Shown: positions 24,375 to 33,849, counted from the stretch's first letter. The stretch: 64,000 nucleotides of DNA from Pelagibacterales bacterium SAG-MED43 (GCA_014653535.1 JACWEK010000003.1:1-64000), one strand, 5' to 3'. The notes: generated by a model from the sequence alone, not told the origin. Made by a program: numbers and translations.

Positions 24375-27062
24375 TTAACCTGTATTTTTCATCGCAGCAG
24401 AAATACCTGCTATAGAAGTTAAAAGCGCATCTTCTAAAAATTTTTTATTTTGAATATTTTGACTATTCTTTAATTTCTTTATCACTATTGGTTGAATAAT
24501 ATTTAAAACCTCTGAATATATATTCCTTACAATTATTGATTTTCTAAATTGTTTTCTAGAGTTCATTATTTCTTTAGGAGTAATATTTTTATTTAAACTT
24601 TTAATAACATCAAATTGAAATCTTAATTTTCTTCCGACTCTTTTTAAACTTTCATCAGCTAAATGCTCTTCATAAATTTTTGATATCTCAGGATCAGCTT
24701 TCGAAATAACCATATCCAACATATCAAGCATAGAGTTAAAAAAGGGCCAGTTTCTCTCCATATCATATAAAGTTTTTCTAAATTGTTTAATGTATGAATA
24801 TCTTAGTGCCTCAGCGCTGCCTAGCCAGGCGGGTAACATTAATCTAATTTGTGTCCACGCAAAAACCCAAGGTATTGCTCTTAAGCTTTTTATATTATCA
24901 ACATTTTTTCTTTTTGACGGTCTTGATCCAATTGAGAGTTTTCCTAATGCTCTATGTGGAGTTACAGTTTTAAAATATTTTATAAAATCTGAACTTTGAT
25001 TTATATTTTTTCTATATGAATTTTTTGATATTTCAGACATTTTTTCTATCAATGATCTCCAGTCTTTTTTTGGATATGGAGGTGGATTTAGTGTAGCTGC
25101 AGTTACTGCTCCTATATAACTACATAGATTATATTTTGCTAAAGGCTCATAACCATATTTTTGCTGTATAACTTCTCCCTGATCTGTAATTCTGATTTTT
25201 CCATTAACAGAGTTGGGTGGTTGAGATCTTAAGGTAGCTTGAATCGGACCACCTCCTCTTCCTGCAGATCCACCTCTACCATGGAAGAAAACAATATTTA
25301 TGTTAAATTTTTTTCCTAATTTTAATATTTCCTCTTGAGCTTTATACTGATGCCAACTAGCACAAATTTTTCCTGCATCTTTACTAGAATCCGAATAACC
25401 AATCATTACTTCTTGGTTATTTTTAATTAACTTTCGGTACCAAGATTGTGAAAATAAACTTTCCATAATCCCTTTTGCATTGATTAAATCATCCAAGGTT
25501 TCAAATAATGGTACAACTCTTAACCTATTTTTGATATTTGCTTCCTTTTGCAAAAAAGATACCGACAAGATATCTGATGCTGAAGTTGTCATTGATATAA
25601 CATATGCTCCTAAACATTCAGGAGGTTCACTAGCTAATATCTTAAATGTAGACCAAACCTCTTTATTTTCTTTATTCTTAAATTTAAACTTATTAATATT
25701 AGTTTTTTTACTTAATAGGTGTAATTTTAAAAAATTTATTTTTTCTTTTTCACTCATCTCAAGATAATTTTTATTATATTTTCTTTTAACAAATTCAGAG
25801 ATCAATTGACTATGCCTTGAAGACTCTTGTCTAATATCTAGTCTTGCAAGATTGATACCAAAACATTTTGCTCTTCTCATCAAATCCAACAATTCGCCAC
25901 TTGCTATATTCTCATTTTGGTTTTGTTCAAGAGACTCTCTAACTACTCTTAATGGTTTTAATATTTCCTCGCGCGAACTTAAAAGTTTTTTTTGATCTAG
26001 AGGTTTTTTATTTACTAGATGTTGTTCAATAGCTCTATGGGTTATCCTCATCTTATTTCTAAGAGGTCTCAAAAAAACTCTATAGGGTTCATAAGATTTG
26101 CCAACTTTATTTTTTATTTTCTTTGAGCATTTTTCCATCGAGTATGATCTAATTATTTTTGTAAGAGTCTTTTCATACAATTTAGCAGCTTCCCATCTTG
26201 ATAATAAGATTACTTTTCTAGTAACATCTGAAGTAACATTTGGATTGCCATCTCTATCACCACCCATCCACGATCCAAACTCAATTGGATTAAAATTTTT
26301 TGGTAATCCTTTATCCATATTTTGAACAAAAATTGAATTTAATCTTCTATAGACTTTTGGAATAGTATCCCATAGACTATCTTCAATTATAGCAAGGCCC
26401 CATCTTGCTTCATCAAATGGAGATGGTTTTACTCTTTTTAAATCATCTGTATTCCAAATTATTGTCAATTCATCAAAAAGTTTTTTATCCAAAATTTTTA
26501 TTTTTGAGGGAAAATTTTTCAAAAGGTCTCTCTGTTCAAGAATCTCGATTATCCTATGATATTTTTGAATTAAAGTTCTTCTTTTTACTTCTGTCGGATG
26601 AGCAGTTAAGACTATACCAATATTTAAATTTTTTGCAGTATTATAAATTTTATTTTCTGAAATATTTTTATTATTAAAAAGATCTTCAAATATTTCCTCA
26701 ATAAACAAATTATTATTTGATAATTTTTTTTTACTATTTTCATACTCATTTAAAATTCTAGATACATCAATTAATTCAGCTAGATTAATAAAATTCATAA
26801 AATGTTTAAATGCCCGAGTTAATTTAAATGTATTTTTTGGACTTAGATTTTTAATTGCTCTAATTACTTTTCGATTAGTTTGATTTGGGTTTGGATTTGT
26901 TTTATTTGCTTTAGATAACTTTCTTATTTTCTCGACTAATTCGAAAAAAATTTGTCCTTCTTGTTCTTTAATAACTTTTCCTAAGATGTTGCCTAAATAC
27001 CTAACATCTTCCCTAAGAAGTTTTGTGGGTATCCTTTCGTAATATAAATCTCTTTTTTGCAT
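24375..27062 (-). CDS. ppc: Phosphoenolpyruvate carboxylase
   Basis: 895 residues, full length for bacterial PEPC. Seen: VLTAHPTEVKRRTL near residue 152 (catalytic histidine), GSWMGGDRDGNPNVT near residue 264, IGYSDSSKDAGK near residue 550, FFHGRGGSAGRGGGP near residue 590, and a C-terminus that deviates slightly (SIAGISAAMKNTG, keeping the family's final N-T-G). It adds bicarbonate to PEP to form oxaloacetate, an anaplerotic step important for carbon fixation in heterotrophs. Start ATG gives the normal N-terminus. Transcribed with ccdA. Confidence 0.96.
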   Translation of the reverse strand: MQKRDLYYERIPTKLLREDVRYLGNILGKVIKEQEGQIFFELVEKIRKLSKANKTNPNPNQTNRKVIRAIKNLSPKNTFKLTRAFKHFMNFINLAELIDVSRILNEYENSKKKLSNNNLFIEEIFEDLFNNKNISENKIYNTAKNLNIGIVLTAHPTEVKRRTLIQKYHRIIEILEQRDLLKNFPSKIKILDKKLFDELTIIWNTDDLKRVKPSPFDEARWGLAIIEDSLWDTIPKVYRRLNSIFVQNMDKGLPKNFNPIEFGSWMGGDRDGNPNVTSDVTRKVILLSRWEAAKLYEKTLTKIIRSYSMEKCSKKIKNKVGKSYEPYRVFLRPLRNKMRITHRAIEQHLVNKKPLDQKKLLSSREEILKPLRVVRESLEQNQNENIASGELLDLMRRAKCFGINLARLDIRQESSRHSQLISEFVKRKYNKNYLEMSEKEKINFLKLHLLSKKTNINKFKFKNKENKEVWSTFKILASEPPECLGAYVISMTTSASDILSVSFLQKEANIKNRLRVVPLFETLDDLINAKGIMESLFSQSWYRKLIKNNQEVMIGYSDSSKDAGKICASWHQYKAQEEILKLGKKFNINIVFFHGRGGSAGRGGGPIQATLRSQPPNSVNGKIRITDQGEVIQQKYGYEPLAKYNLCSYIGAVTAATLNPPPYPKKDWRSLIEKMSEISKNSYRKNINQSSDFIKYFKTVTPHRALGKLSIGSRPSKRKNVDNIKSLRAIPWVFAWTQIRLMLPAWLGSAEALRYSYIKQFRKTLYDMERNWPFFNSMLDMLDMVISKADPEISKIYEEHLADESLKRVGRKLRFQFDVIKSLNKNITPKEIMNSRKQFRKSIIVRNIYSEVLNIIQPIVIKKLKNSQNIQNKKFLEDALLTSIAGISAAMKNTG

Positions 27063-27089
27063 TAATTTTTAAATTTTAGATTAAGAAAT

Positions 27090-27932
27090 TCAGATACTAA
27101 CAATTTTTGAGTTTTGTTCACCAAGGTTATCTATTTTTAAATTTAATTTATCTCCATTTTTTAAAAATAATTGAGGTTTTTTACCCATTCCAACTCCTGG
27201 TGGTGTACCTGTGGTAATTATATCTCCAGGACATAATGTCATAAATTTACTAACGTAAGAGACAATTGTGTCAACATCAAAAATCATAGTCTTAGTATTT
27301 CCTGTCTGCATTCTCACTCCATTTAAATCTAATGACATATTTAAATCTTTTAAATTTGAAATTTCATCTTTTGTAACTAAATAAGGTCCAATTGGTCCAT
27401 AAGTGTCATGAGATTTTCCTTTAACCCACTGACCGGTATTTTCAATTTGCCACTCTCTTTCACTAACATCATTTACTAAACAGTATCCTAAAATATGTTC
27501 TTGTGATTTATCTTTACTTATATGCTTAGTTTCTTTAGCAATTATTATTCCAAGCTCAACTTCCCAATCTAGTTTTTTTGAATTTAAAACCATTTCAATA
27601 TTATCATTTGGACCATTGATAGAGCTGGTTGCCTTCATAAAAATTATTGGTTCAGAGGGTGGTTTTGCTCCTGTCTCAGCCGCATGATCAGAAAAATTTA
27701 ATCCTATACCTATAAACTTTGATGGTTTAGAAATGCATGATCCAATTCTGTTACTTTTTTCTAATTTTGGTAATTCAGATAAATTTATATTATTAATTTT
27801 TTCTATAGTTTTAAAATTTAGAGTATTAGGGTCTAGTTCATTTATTATTGAAGATAAATCTCTATAATTTCCATCACTGTCTATTATCGCAGGTTTTTCT
27901 TTTCCTTTATTTCCTAATCTCAACAGTTTCAT
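27090..27932 (-). CDS. Fumarylacetoacetate hydrolase family protein
   Basis: 280 residues. Catalytic FAH domain from about residue 70: KFIGIGLNFSDHAAETG, the Mg-binding DWEVELGIIIAKE near residue 123 (acidic triad with the later D), NDVSEREWQ, GKSHDTYGPIGPYLVT and ITTGTPPGVGMGKKP. Members hydrolyse 2,4-diketoacids, 2-keto-3-deoxy sugar acids or decarboxylate oxaloacetate. It starts one base after the stop of the aldehyde dehydrogenase gene (GGATAAATG), so the two form an operon. Together they suggest breakdown of an aromatic or sugar-acid-derived compound, not specifiable. Confidence 0.85.
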   Translation of the reverse strand: MKLLRLGNKGKEKPAIIDSDGNYRDLSSIINELDPNTLNFKTIEKINNINLSELPKLEKSNRIGSCISKPSKFIGIGLNFSDHAAETGAKPPSEPIIFMKATSSINGPNDNIEMVLNSKKLDWEVELGIIIAKETKHISKDKSQEHILGYCLVNDVSEREWQIENTGQWVKGKSHDTYGPIGPYLVTKDEISNLKDLNMSLDLNGVRMQTGNTKTMIFDVDTIVSYVSKFMTLCPGDIITTGTPPGVGMGKKPQLFLKNGDKLNLKIDNLGEQNSKIVSI

Positions 27933-29375
27933 TTATCCTCTTATACCCAGGTGCGTGTACTTAACGTTTAAATAATCTTTTATAGCATTAGAGCCACCTT
28001 CTCTACCATATCCACTCTGCTTGATTCCTCCAAAAGGTGCTTCAGCAATAGCCACAACCCCTGTATTAATTGCAACAGATCCTGTCTCTAATTGTTCAGA
28101 TGCTAAATATGCTTTATCCATTGAATTTGTACAAACATAACTGCATAAACCAAGTTCATGATTATTAGCTCTTTCAATAACTTCATCAAAAGATTTAAAT
28201 GAAAGCATTGGTACTAATGGTCCAAAAGGCTCTTGTTTCATTATAGTGAAATCATCTTTAACATTATCAAATATTGTTGGTTCATAGAAAAACCCTTTAT
28301 TGAACCCAGATGGTCTTTTGCCACCTAGTAATACTTTGGCTCCCTCTTGTTTTGTTTTTTCAACAAGTTCCTCAATTTCGCTAAGTCTTTTTTTTGTTGT
28401 TAACGGACCCAATTGAGTGCTAGGGTCCATACCGTCGCCAATCTTTAATTTTTTTGTTTTATTTACAAATAAATTTACAAACTCATCTTTTTTGCTTTCA
28501 TGTATATAAAATCTATTTGGTGATATACAAACTTGTCCGTTATTTCTAAATTTTGCTGCTATAGCAATATCAGCTGCTTTTTTTATATCAGCATCATCAA
28601 ATATGATAAATGGTGAATGACCACTTAATTCCATTGTTACTCTTTGAACTTTGTCAGCTGCTTGCTTTAATATCAGCTTTCCAACTCTTGAAGAGCCAGT
28701 AATTGAAATTTTTTTTACAATATCTGAAGCTATTAATTGTTGAGCAATACTTGGAGGATCACCTGACAAAAGATTTACTACGCCTGAAGGGACTCCACAT
28801 TCTCTACAAATGTCAACTATTTCCATTACAACCCCTGGGGTTATAACATCAGGTTTTATTATTACTGAGCATCCAGCTGCCAAAGCAGTAGAAATTTTTC
28901 TTGCTGATAAAACTGCTGGGAAATTCCATGGAGATAAGGCTGCTACAACACCTACTGGTTGGTAATAAACATGTACTCTTGTGTCCTCAAATCTACTTTC
29001 AACGGTTTGACCATAGATTCTTTTTGTTTCTTCAGCATTCCATTCAAAAATGTCTGCAGCCCCATTAATTTCTCCTTTTGCTTCAACTAAAGGTTTTCCC
29101 ACTTCAAGTGTCATCCACTTGGCTAAAATATCTTGTTTTTCTCTTATCTTATCTGCAATTCGTCTTATGATATACGATCTTTGCCAGGGAGCAGTTTTTT
29201 TCCAAACTTCTAATCCTTTTGCTGCAGATTTTAATGCACTCTCAACATCTTTTGAAGTGGCTTTAGATGCATGACCTATAATTTCTTCATTTGCAGGGTT
29301 TATAACCTCGTAGGTACTCTTATCTGAGGATTGTTGCCATTTACCATCTATAAATTGGCCAAATTTTTCGTACAT
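27933..29375 (-). CDS. NAD(P)-dependent aldehyde dehydrogenase
   Basis: 480-residue ALDH superfamily enzyme. Seen: LSPWNFPAVLSARKISTALAAGC near residue 145 (key words SPWNFP and ALAAGC), ITGSSRVGKL near residue 228, MELSGHSPFIIFDDAD near residue 250 with the catalytic glutamate, cysteine in NNGQVCISPNRFYIH near residue 283, and EPFGPLVPM. The closest style is succinate-semialdehyde/glycolaldehyde dehydrogenases (GabD/AldA). The substrate could relate to the FAH enzyme translated right after it. Divergent from the GYD gene at 29475 with a ~100-base gap that must hold both promoters. Confidence 0.88.
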   Translation of the reverse strand: MYEKFGQFIDGKWQQSSDKSTYEVINPANEEIIGHASKATSKDVESALKSAAKGLEVWKKTAPWQRSYIIRRIADKIREKQDILAKWMTLEVGKPLVEAKGEINGAADIFEWNAEETKRIYGQTVESRFEDTRVHVYYQPVGVVAALSPWNFPAVLSARKISTALAAGCSVIIKPDVITPGVVMEIVDICRECGVPSGVVNLLSGDPPSIAQQLIASDIVKKISITGSSRVGKLILKQAADKVQRVTMELSGHSPFIIFDDADIKKAADIAIAAKFRNNGQVCISPNRFYIHESKKDEFVNLFVNKTKKLKIGDGMDPSTQLGPLTTKKRLSEIEELVEKTKQEGAKVLLGGKRPSGFNKGFFYEPTIFDNVKDDFTIMKQEPFGPLVPMLSFKSFDEVIERANNHELGLCSYVCTNSMDKAYLASEQLETGSVAINTGVVAIAEAPFGGIKQSGYGREGGSNAIKDYLNVKYTHLGIRG

Positions 29376-29474
29376 TTCTTAATCTAACACCACATTAACT
29401 TGTGTCTACTATGTTATTGTTGCACATTAATAAATTTAATATCAATGCTAATATAAACAAATAAAGGAGGACTA

Positions 29475-29801
29475 ATGGCTAAATACTTTGTAATGGGTAA
29501 TTATACTGCTAAAGCCTTTCAAGGATTTATTAAAGATCCAAATCAAGATAGATCTGCAGCAGTAAAAGCACTTACTGAATCTGCTGGGGGTAAATTAGAA
29601 TCATTTGCTATAACAAGAGGTCAATATGACTTTTGTGCAGTAACGTCAGGTGATATGCCCTTTGAAAACTTTGCAGGTGTTAAATTGGCTGTTGAAGCTA
29701 GTGGTACAGTGGAAAATATGATTATTCTTGAAGAAATGGATATGAATAAAGCTGCTGAACAAGCATCAAAATCAATGGCGGGTTATAAACCAGCGGGTTA
29801 A
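29475..29801 (+). CDS. GYD domain protein
   Basis: 108 residues. Strand YFVMGNYTAKAFQGFI, helix SAAVKALTESAGGKLESFAITRGQYDFCAVTSGD (key words RGQYDF), and late VENMIILEEMDMNKA. The G(Q)YD word and the layout are those of the GYD family of small ferredoxin-like dimers of unknown function. A nearly ideal ribosome binding site (AAAGGAGGACTAATG) and a strong terminator on the 3' side indicate a short, well-expressed single-gene transcript. Same fold class as the small proteins at 19560-20488, but not adjacent. Confidence 0.85.
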   Translation: MAKYFVMGNYTAKAFQGFIKDPNQDRSAAVKALTESAGGKLESFAITRGQYDFCAVTSGDMPFENFAGVKLAVEASGTVENMIILEEMDMNKAAEQASKSMAGYKPAG

Positions 29802-29808
29802 ATAAAAT

Positions 29809-29833
29809 AACTTCCAGCTTTTAGCTGGAAGTT
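29809..29833 (+). terminator. Terminator hairpin after the GYD gene
   Basis: Perfect 11-bp stem AACTTCCAGCT (29809-29819) and AGCTGGAAGTT (29823-29833) with a three-T loop, followed by a T-rich tail interrupted by AGAA. Strong stem, weak U-tract. Confidence 0.7.
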
Positions 29834-29869
29834 AGAATTCTTTAATTTAGTAACATAAAATTTTGTTAG

Positions 29870-30778
29870 ATGAAAAAATACAAGTACTCAGAAATTACTC
29901 CTGAGAATATTTATAAAAAAAGAAGATTTTTTATAAAAACTTTAGGCTTAGGTCTTGGATCTTTAACTTTAAATACAATGACTTTAATTGGTAACTCAGT
30001 TGCTAGCACAGACCAAGATAAGATTACAAGTTTTGAGGATATTACTACCTACAACAACTACTATGAATTTGGAACTGGAAAGAGTGATCCCTATATTAAG
30101 TCACAAAATTTTAAAACAAAACCTTGGACAATTAAAATTGAAGGAGAAGTTGACAAGCCTATGGAGATTTCTGTTGATGAAATATTGTCTTCGTTTCTAT
30201 CTGAGGAAAGGATTTTGAAATTAAGATGTGTTGAAGGTTGGTCAATGATTATTCCTTGGAATGGTTTTTCATTAAATCAACTGCTTTCTAAAGTTTCATT
30301 TACAAGTAAAGCAAAATTTGTTGAGTTTGAAAGTATTTATGATCCAACTCAAATGAGTGGTCAAAGATATCCCACTTTAAATTGGCCGTATAAAGAAGGA
30401 TTAAGAATAGATTAAGCAATGCACCCCTTAACAACTGTAGTAACTGGCTTGTATAATAAAAAACTTCCAAATCAGAATGGTGCTCCACTTAGAATTTTTA
30501 TTCCTTGGAAATATGGTTTTAAAAGTGCGAAAGCAATTGTAAAAATTAAACTTGTTGAAAAAATGCCAACATCTTCATGGATGTGGGCTTCTCCAAAAGA
30601 GTATGGTTTTTTCTCCAATGTAAATCCTGATGTTAATCACCCTAGATGGTCACAAGCCTCTGAAAGAGTGATTGGAAATGATATATTTTCACCAAGAATA
30701 AAAACTGAAATGTTTAACGGTTATGGAGATCAAGTAGCAGATTTATATACTGGTATGGATTTAAAGAAATATTATTAA
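29870..30778 (+). pseudogene. msrP: Periplasmic methionine sulfoxide reductase catalytic subunit MsrP (YedY), interrupted by in-frame TAA
   Basis: Molybdopterin enzyme of the sulfite-oxidase fold that repairs methionine sulfoxide in periplasmic proteins. The frame runs from 29870 to 30778 with a single TAA at 30413-30415, between GLRID and [13 protein letters not shown]. Homologues generally have glutamate there (RIDEAMHPL), so one G-to-T change (GAA to TAA) explains it. Seen: twin-arginine signal (KKRRFFIKTLGLG), the Mo-ligand cysteine in RCVEGWSMIIPWNG, and after the stop PQNG-like [19 protein letters not shown] and [13 protein letters not shown]. An ATG lies 6 bases after the stop codon's first base, so the C-terminal half might be re-initiated. 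Pseudogene, sequencing error or readthrough. msrQ follows, overlapping as TAATG. Confidence 0.85.
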
Positions 30779-31350
30779 TGGTAAGATTTTTAAAACCATG
30801 TATTTTTACTTTAAGTCTAGTCCCTTTTTCATTAATTGTTTATAAGATTTTTTTTAATAAATTAGGACCTGAGCCTGTCAAAGAAATTACTCATTTTACA
30901 GGTGAATGGACTTTGGTATTCATTTGTCTAACACTAGCTATGAGCCCACTTAAAAGAATTACAAATTCTACTTTTTGGATCAATATCAGAAGAATGTTAG
31001 GCCTTTTTGTTTTTTTTTATGCAACACTTCACATGCTTACCTATGTAGTCATTGATTATAGATTAGATTGGGAACAGATAATTAATGATGTAGTTAAAAA
31101 AAAGTATATATACATTGGTTTTTCAGCGTGGTTATTATTGTTACCATTAGCTTTTACATCATCTAAAAAAATGATGACATTATTAAAACAAAATTGGAAA
31201 AAATTACATAGATTGATTTACGTAATAGCTATTTTTGGTTCTTTACATTTTATATGGCTATCAAAGACAATATTCTTTAAACCATTAATCTATACTTTGA
31301 TAATTTTATTTCTTTTAAGTTTAAGGATTAAATTTAAAAAAAGTGCTTAA
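30778..31350 (+). CDS. msrQ: MsrQ (YedZ) heme-binding membrane subunit
   Basis: 190 residues with about six membrane helices of the ferric-reductase-like family. Seen: TGEWTLVFICLTLAMSPLKRIT near residue 40, RRMLGLFVFFYATLHMLTYVV with histidine near residue 83, WLLLLPLAFTSSKKMM, and WKKLHRLIYVIAIFGSLHFIWLSK with two more histidines, together forming the heme sites. It passes electrons from the quinone pool or flavin to MsrP in the periplasm. It is intact although msrP upstream is interrupted, which argues that the msrP lesion is recent or artefactual. Last four bases overlap the convergent DUF779 gene. Confidence 0.9.
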   Translation: MVRFLKPCIFTLSLVPFSLIVYKIFFNKLGPEPVKEITHFTGEWTLVFICLTLAMSPLKRITNSTFWINIRRMLGLFVFFYATLHMLTYVVIDYRLDWEQIINDVVKKKYIYIGFSAWLLLLPLAFTSSKKMMTLLKQNWKKLHRLIYVIAIFGSLHFIWLSKTIFFKPLIYTLIILFLLSLRIKFKKSA

Positions 31351-31700
31351 TTTTTCTTGTCTTCATTATCAACTACAAGACAAATTTCTGATTTTGTTAA
31401 AAATCTTTTTCCTGTTCCGTTATCTAAAGAAAACATTCCACCAATTCCTTTTACTGCATCAATAGTTAAATCTGTATGTTTCCATTTTTCATATTGATCA
31501 CTATTCATATAAAATGGAATACCACCTATTTCCCCTAATTTAATATCATTATCTCCTAAAGGAAATTCTCCCTCTGGAAAACACATGGGCGCACTTCCAT
31601 CACAGCATCCACCAGATTGATGAAACATTAATTTTTCACCATACTTTTCCTTTAGTTCAGAAAGTAAGTTTAATGCAGAATGTGTAGCTGAAACTTTCAT
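31347..31700 (-). CDS. DUF779 family protein
   Basis: 117 residues from the ATG at 31700; an in-frame ATG at 31718 would add six residues but lies inside a strong hairpin. Seen: LMFHQSGGCCDGSAPMC near residue 27 with a CC pair and a third cysteine, GGIPFYMNSDQYEKWKHTDLTIDAV, and LDNGTGKRFLTKSEIC. DUF779 genes commonly stand beside aldehyde or alcohol dehydrogenases, as here, and may assist the enzyme. It is the downstream partner of the aldehyde dehydrogenase on the same strand. Confidence 0.85.
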   Translation of the reverse strand: MKVSATHSALNLLSELKEKYGEKLMFHQSGGCCDGSAPMCFPEGEFPLGDNDIKLGEIGGIPFYMNSDQYEKWKHTDLTIDAVKGIGGMFSLDNGTGKRFLTKSEICLVVDNEDKKN

Positions 31701-31711
31701 TTTTGATATAC

Positions 31712-31737
31712 GGCCCATGATTATAGAATCATGGGCC
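31712..31737 (-). promoter_or_regulatory. Perfect 11-bp intercistronic hairpin between the aldehyde dehydrogenase and DUF779 genes
   Basis: On the given strand: GGCCCATGATT (31712-31722), loop ATAG, AATCATGGGCC (31727-31737), a perfect inverted repeat. In the mRNA it lies after the aldehyde dehydrogenase stop codon and just before (or over) the DUF779 start. No U-run follows, so simple intrinsic termination is unlikely; an mRNA-stabilising or translation-controlling stem-loop, or a protein-binding palindrome, fits better. Confidence 0.6.
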
Positions 31738-31755
31738 AGTATATAATATTTTAGT

Positions 31756-33300
31756 TTAAAAGAAGCCTAATTTTTTTTCAGCATAAGAAACATGAAGATT
31801 CTTATTCTGTCTATAATGGCTAAGCATCATTTTATGAGTTTCTCTTCCAACTCCTGATTGTTTGTAACCACCAAATGGAGAGTGAGCTGGATAAGCATGA
31901 TAACAATTAGTCCATACTATTCCTGCTTGTATTGCTCTACCCATTCTATAAGCAATATTTCCATTTCTAGTCCAAACACCTGCGCCTAAACCATAAAGAG
32001 TGTCATTAGCAATTTCTAATGCTTCTGCTTCGTCTTTAAATTTAATTACAGATACCACAGGGCCAAAAATTTCCTCTTGGGAAATTCGAGATTTATTATT
32101 AGTCTCAAAAATCGTAGGTTGGATATAATTGCCTTTTTCCAATCCACTATTGAGTTTACCAACACTTCCTCCCGTAAGAACTTTTGCACCTTCTTTTTTA
32201 CCAAGATCAAGATAAGATTTAATCTTCTCCATTTGTTCAACTGAAGCTTGTGCTCCAATCATTGTTTCCATTTTTAATGGATTATCTTGAATTACAGCTT
32301 TAGTTCTAGCAATACATTTTTCCATAAACTTATCATAGATAGACTCTTGAACTAATGCTCTACTTGGACAAGTACAAACTTCTCCTTGGTTAAGATTAAA
32401 CATTACAAAACCCTCAACACATTTGTCTAAAAAGTCATCATCTTTTTCCATGATATCTTCAAAGAAAATGTTGGGGGATTTTCCACCTAGTTCCAATGTA
32501 ATTGGAATAATGTTTTGTGCGGCATACTGCATGATTAATCTTCCAGTAGAAGTTTCACCTGTAAATGCAACTTTCGCAATTCTTTTTGAAGATGCTAAAG
32601 GCTTACCAGCTTCTAATCCAAAACCACTCACTATATTCACAACTCCTGGAGGTAATAAATCACCTATCAGTTCCATCATAACCATAATTGAAGCTGGTGT
32701 TTGTTCTGCTGGTTTTAAAACTGAACAATTACCTGCTGCTAGAGCTGGTGCTAACTTCCATGTTGCCATTAATAATGGGAAATTCCATGGAACAATCTGA
32801 GCAACTACACCTAATGGTTCAGGAATATTATATGAGTATTGAGAATTACTTATCTCAGCAACAGAACCTTCTTCAGCTCTTATTACTCCAGCAAAATATC
32901 TCCAGTGGTCAATTACAAGTGGTAAATCTGCTGCCATACACTCTCTTATTGGTTTTCCATTATCTAAACATTCTGCAGTAGCTAGTAAGTTTAGATTTTT
33001 TTCTAGAACATCAGCTATTTTCATCATTATATTTGATCTTGTAGTGATGTCAGTTTTTCCCCATGTTTCAAAAGCTGCATGAGCTGCATCTAATGCCGCT
33101 TCTACATCTTTATCATTTGATCTCGCCACTGAACAGATAGTTTCATTTGATATCGGACTTGGATTATCAAAATACTTACCAGATAAAGGCTCCACAAACT
33201 TTCCGTTTATGTAGTTTCCATATTTTGACTTAAATGGAAATTTTACCTTTAAGTGAGAAGTATCTAATACAGATGACACTTTCATTGCTTCTGCACTCAT
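31756..33300 (-). CDS. NAD-dependent aldehyde dehydrogenase (ExaC/AldB-like)
   Basis: 514 residues if started at the ATG at 33300 ([12 protein letters not shown]), which has a textbook ribosome binding site, GAGGAG, nine bases upstream. Seen: [51 protein letters not shown], catalytic cysteine in [23 protein letters not shown] and the C-terminal [17 protein letters not shown]. It belongs to the acetaldehyde/aliphatic aldehyde dehydrogenases usually accompanied by a DUF779 protein. The frame stays open upstream for another 62 lysine-rich residues (listed separately). It oxidises an aldehyde to an acid in the cytoplasm; substrate not readable. Confidence 0.88.
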   Translation of the reverse strand: MSAEAMKVSSVLDTSHLKVKFPFKSKYGNYINGKFVEPLSGKYFDNPSPISNETICSVARSNDKDVEAALDAAHAAFETWGKTDITTRSNIMMKIADVLEKNLNLLATAECLDNGKPIRECMAADLPLVIDHWRYFAGVIRAEEGSVAEISNSQYSYNIPEPLGVVAQIVPWNFPLLMATWKLAPALAAGNCSVLKPAEQTPASIMVMMELIGDLLPPGVVNIVSGFGLEAGKPLASSKRIAKVAFTGETSTGRLIMQYAAQNIIPITLELGGKSPNIFFEDIMEKDDDFLDKCVEGFVMFNLNQGEVCTCPSRALVQESIYDKFMEKCIARTKAVIQDNPLKMETMIGAQASVEQMEKIKSYLDLGKKEGAKVLTGGSVGKLNSGLEKGNYIQPTIFETNNKSRISQEEIFGPVVSVIKFKDEAEALEIANDTLYGLGAGVWTRNGNIAYRMGRAIQAGIVWTNCYHAYPAHSPFGGYKQSGVGRETHKMMLSHYRQNKNLHVSYAEKKLGFF

Positions 33301-33486
33301 TTTTTTTTCTCCTCTTCGTTTTTTAGTTGATTTAAGCTTATTATTTTTTCTAGATTTATTAGAACGTTCTTTAGTCGCAGATTTTTTTGCTCTAACTTTT
33401 TTTATTTTTTTTCTAGATTTTTTGACCAGTTTTATTCTTTTTTTATTGGTCTTTTGTTTTGCTATTTTTTTTCTTTTAATAGCCAT
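33301..33486 (-). other. In-frame lysine/arginine-rich reading frame upstream of the aldehyde dehydrogenase
   Basis: From an ATG at 33486 a 62-residue stretch reads, without a stop, into the aldehyde dehydrogenase. It consists almost only of K, R, S, T, N and A (start [19 protein letters not shown]), resembling histone-H1-like or nucleoid-binding tails. Because the dehydrogenase has its own good start signal, this may be an untranslated A-rich leader, a separately initiated extension giving a longer isoform, or simply chance in A-rich DNA. The lack of acidic or hydrophobic residues over 62 codons is striking. I do not know a homologue. Confidence 0.4.
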
Positions 33487-33602
33487 AAACCTATTAAACT
33501 AAGAATTCTTAAGGGTGTCTATTTATAATATTCTTATTTACTACTTACAATTGTATTAATACTATATCTTGTGCTAGATAAATAATTCTTTAATATTTTT
33601 TT

Positions 33603-33848
33603 ATGAACGAAAATGAAAAAAAAGAAATTCAATCAGCAACGTTTGAAAGATTATTAAAACATTTAGACGAGAGAAAAGATTTACAAAACATTGATCTGAT
33701 GAACTTGGCTAATTTTTGTAGAAACTGTTTATCAAGATGGTACAGAGAAGAGGCTGAAAAAAAAGGTATTACTATTTCAGACTCAAAAGCAAGAGAACGA
33801 GTATATGGAATGCCTTACTCAGAATGGAAAGAAAAATATCAAAAATAG
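33603..33848 (+). CDS. DUF1244 family protein
   Basis: 81 residues. The segment ATFERLLKHLDERKDLQNIDLMNLANFCRNCLSRWY (key words QNIDLMNLA and FCRNCLSRWY) is the hallmark of DUF1244, a small helical family common in alpha- and gammaproteobacteria, with the C-x-x-C pair in CRNC and a closing YGMPYSEWKEKYQ. Function unknown; the CxxC might bind metal. No clear ribosome binding site (TTTTTTTATG), as in many A+T-rich genomes. Convergent with the methyltransferase gene, one base apart. Confidence 0.9.
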   Translation: MNENEKKEIQSATFERLLKHLDERKDLQNIDLMNLANFCRNCLSRWYREEAEKKGITISDSKARERVYGMPYSEWKEKYQK

Positions 33849-33849
33849 G

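Noticed and set aside
30413-30415. Selenocysteine or other recoding at the msrP stop
   Set aside because: The codon is TAA, the expected residue is glutamate, and no recoding element is seen.
30300-30488. Minus-strand reading frame across the msrP stop codon
   Set aside because: Opposite-strand shadow of msrP with no family resemblance and no start signal.
33301-33486. Calling the lysine-rich frame the true N-terminus of the aldehyde dehydrogenase
   Set aside because: The family starts near MSAEAMKV, which has its own strong ribosome binding site; kept as a separate low-confidence item.
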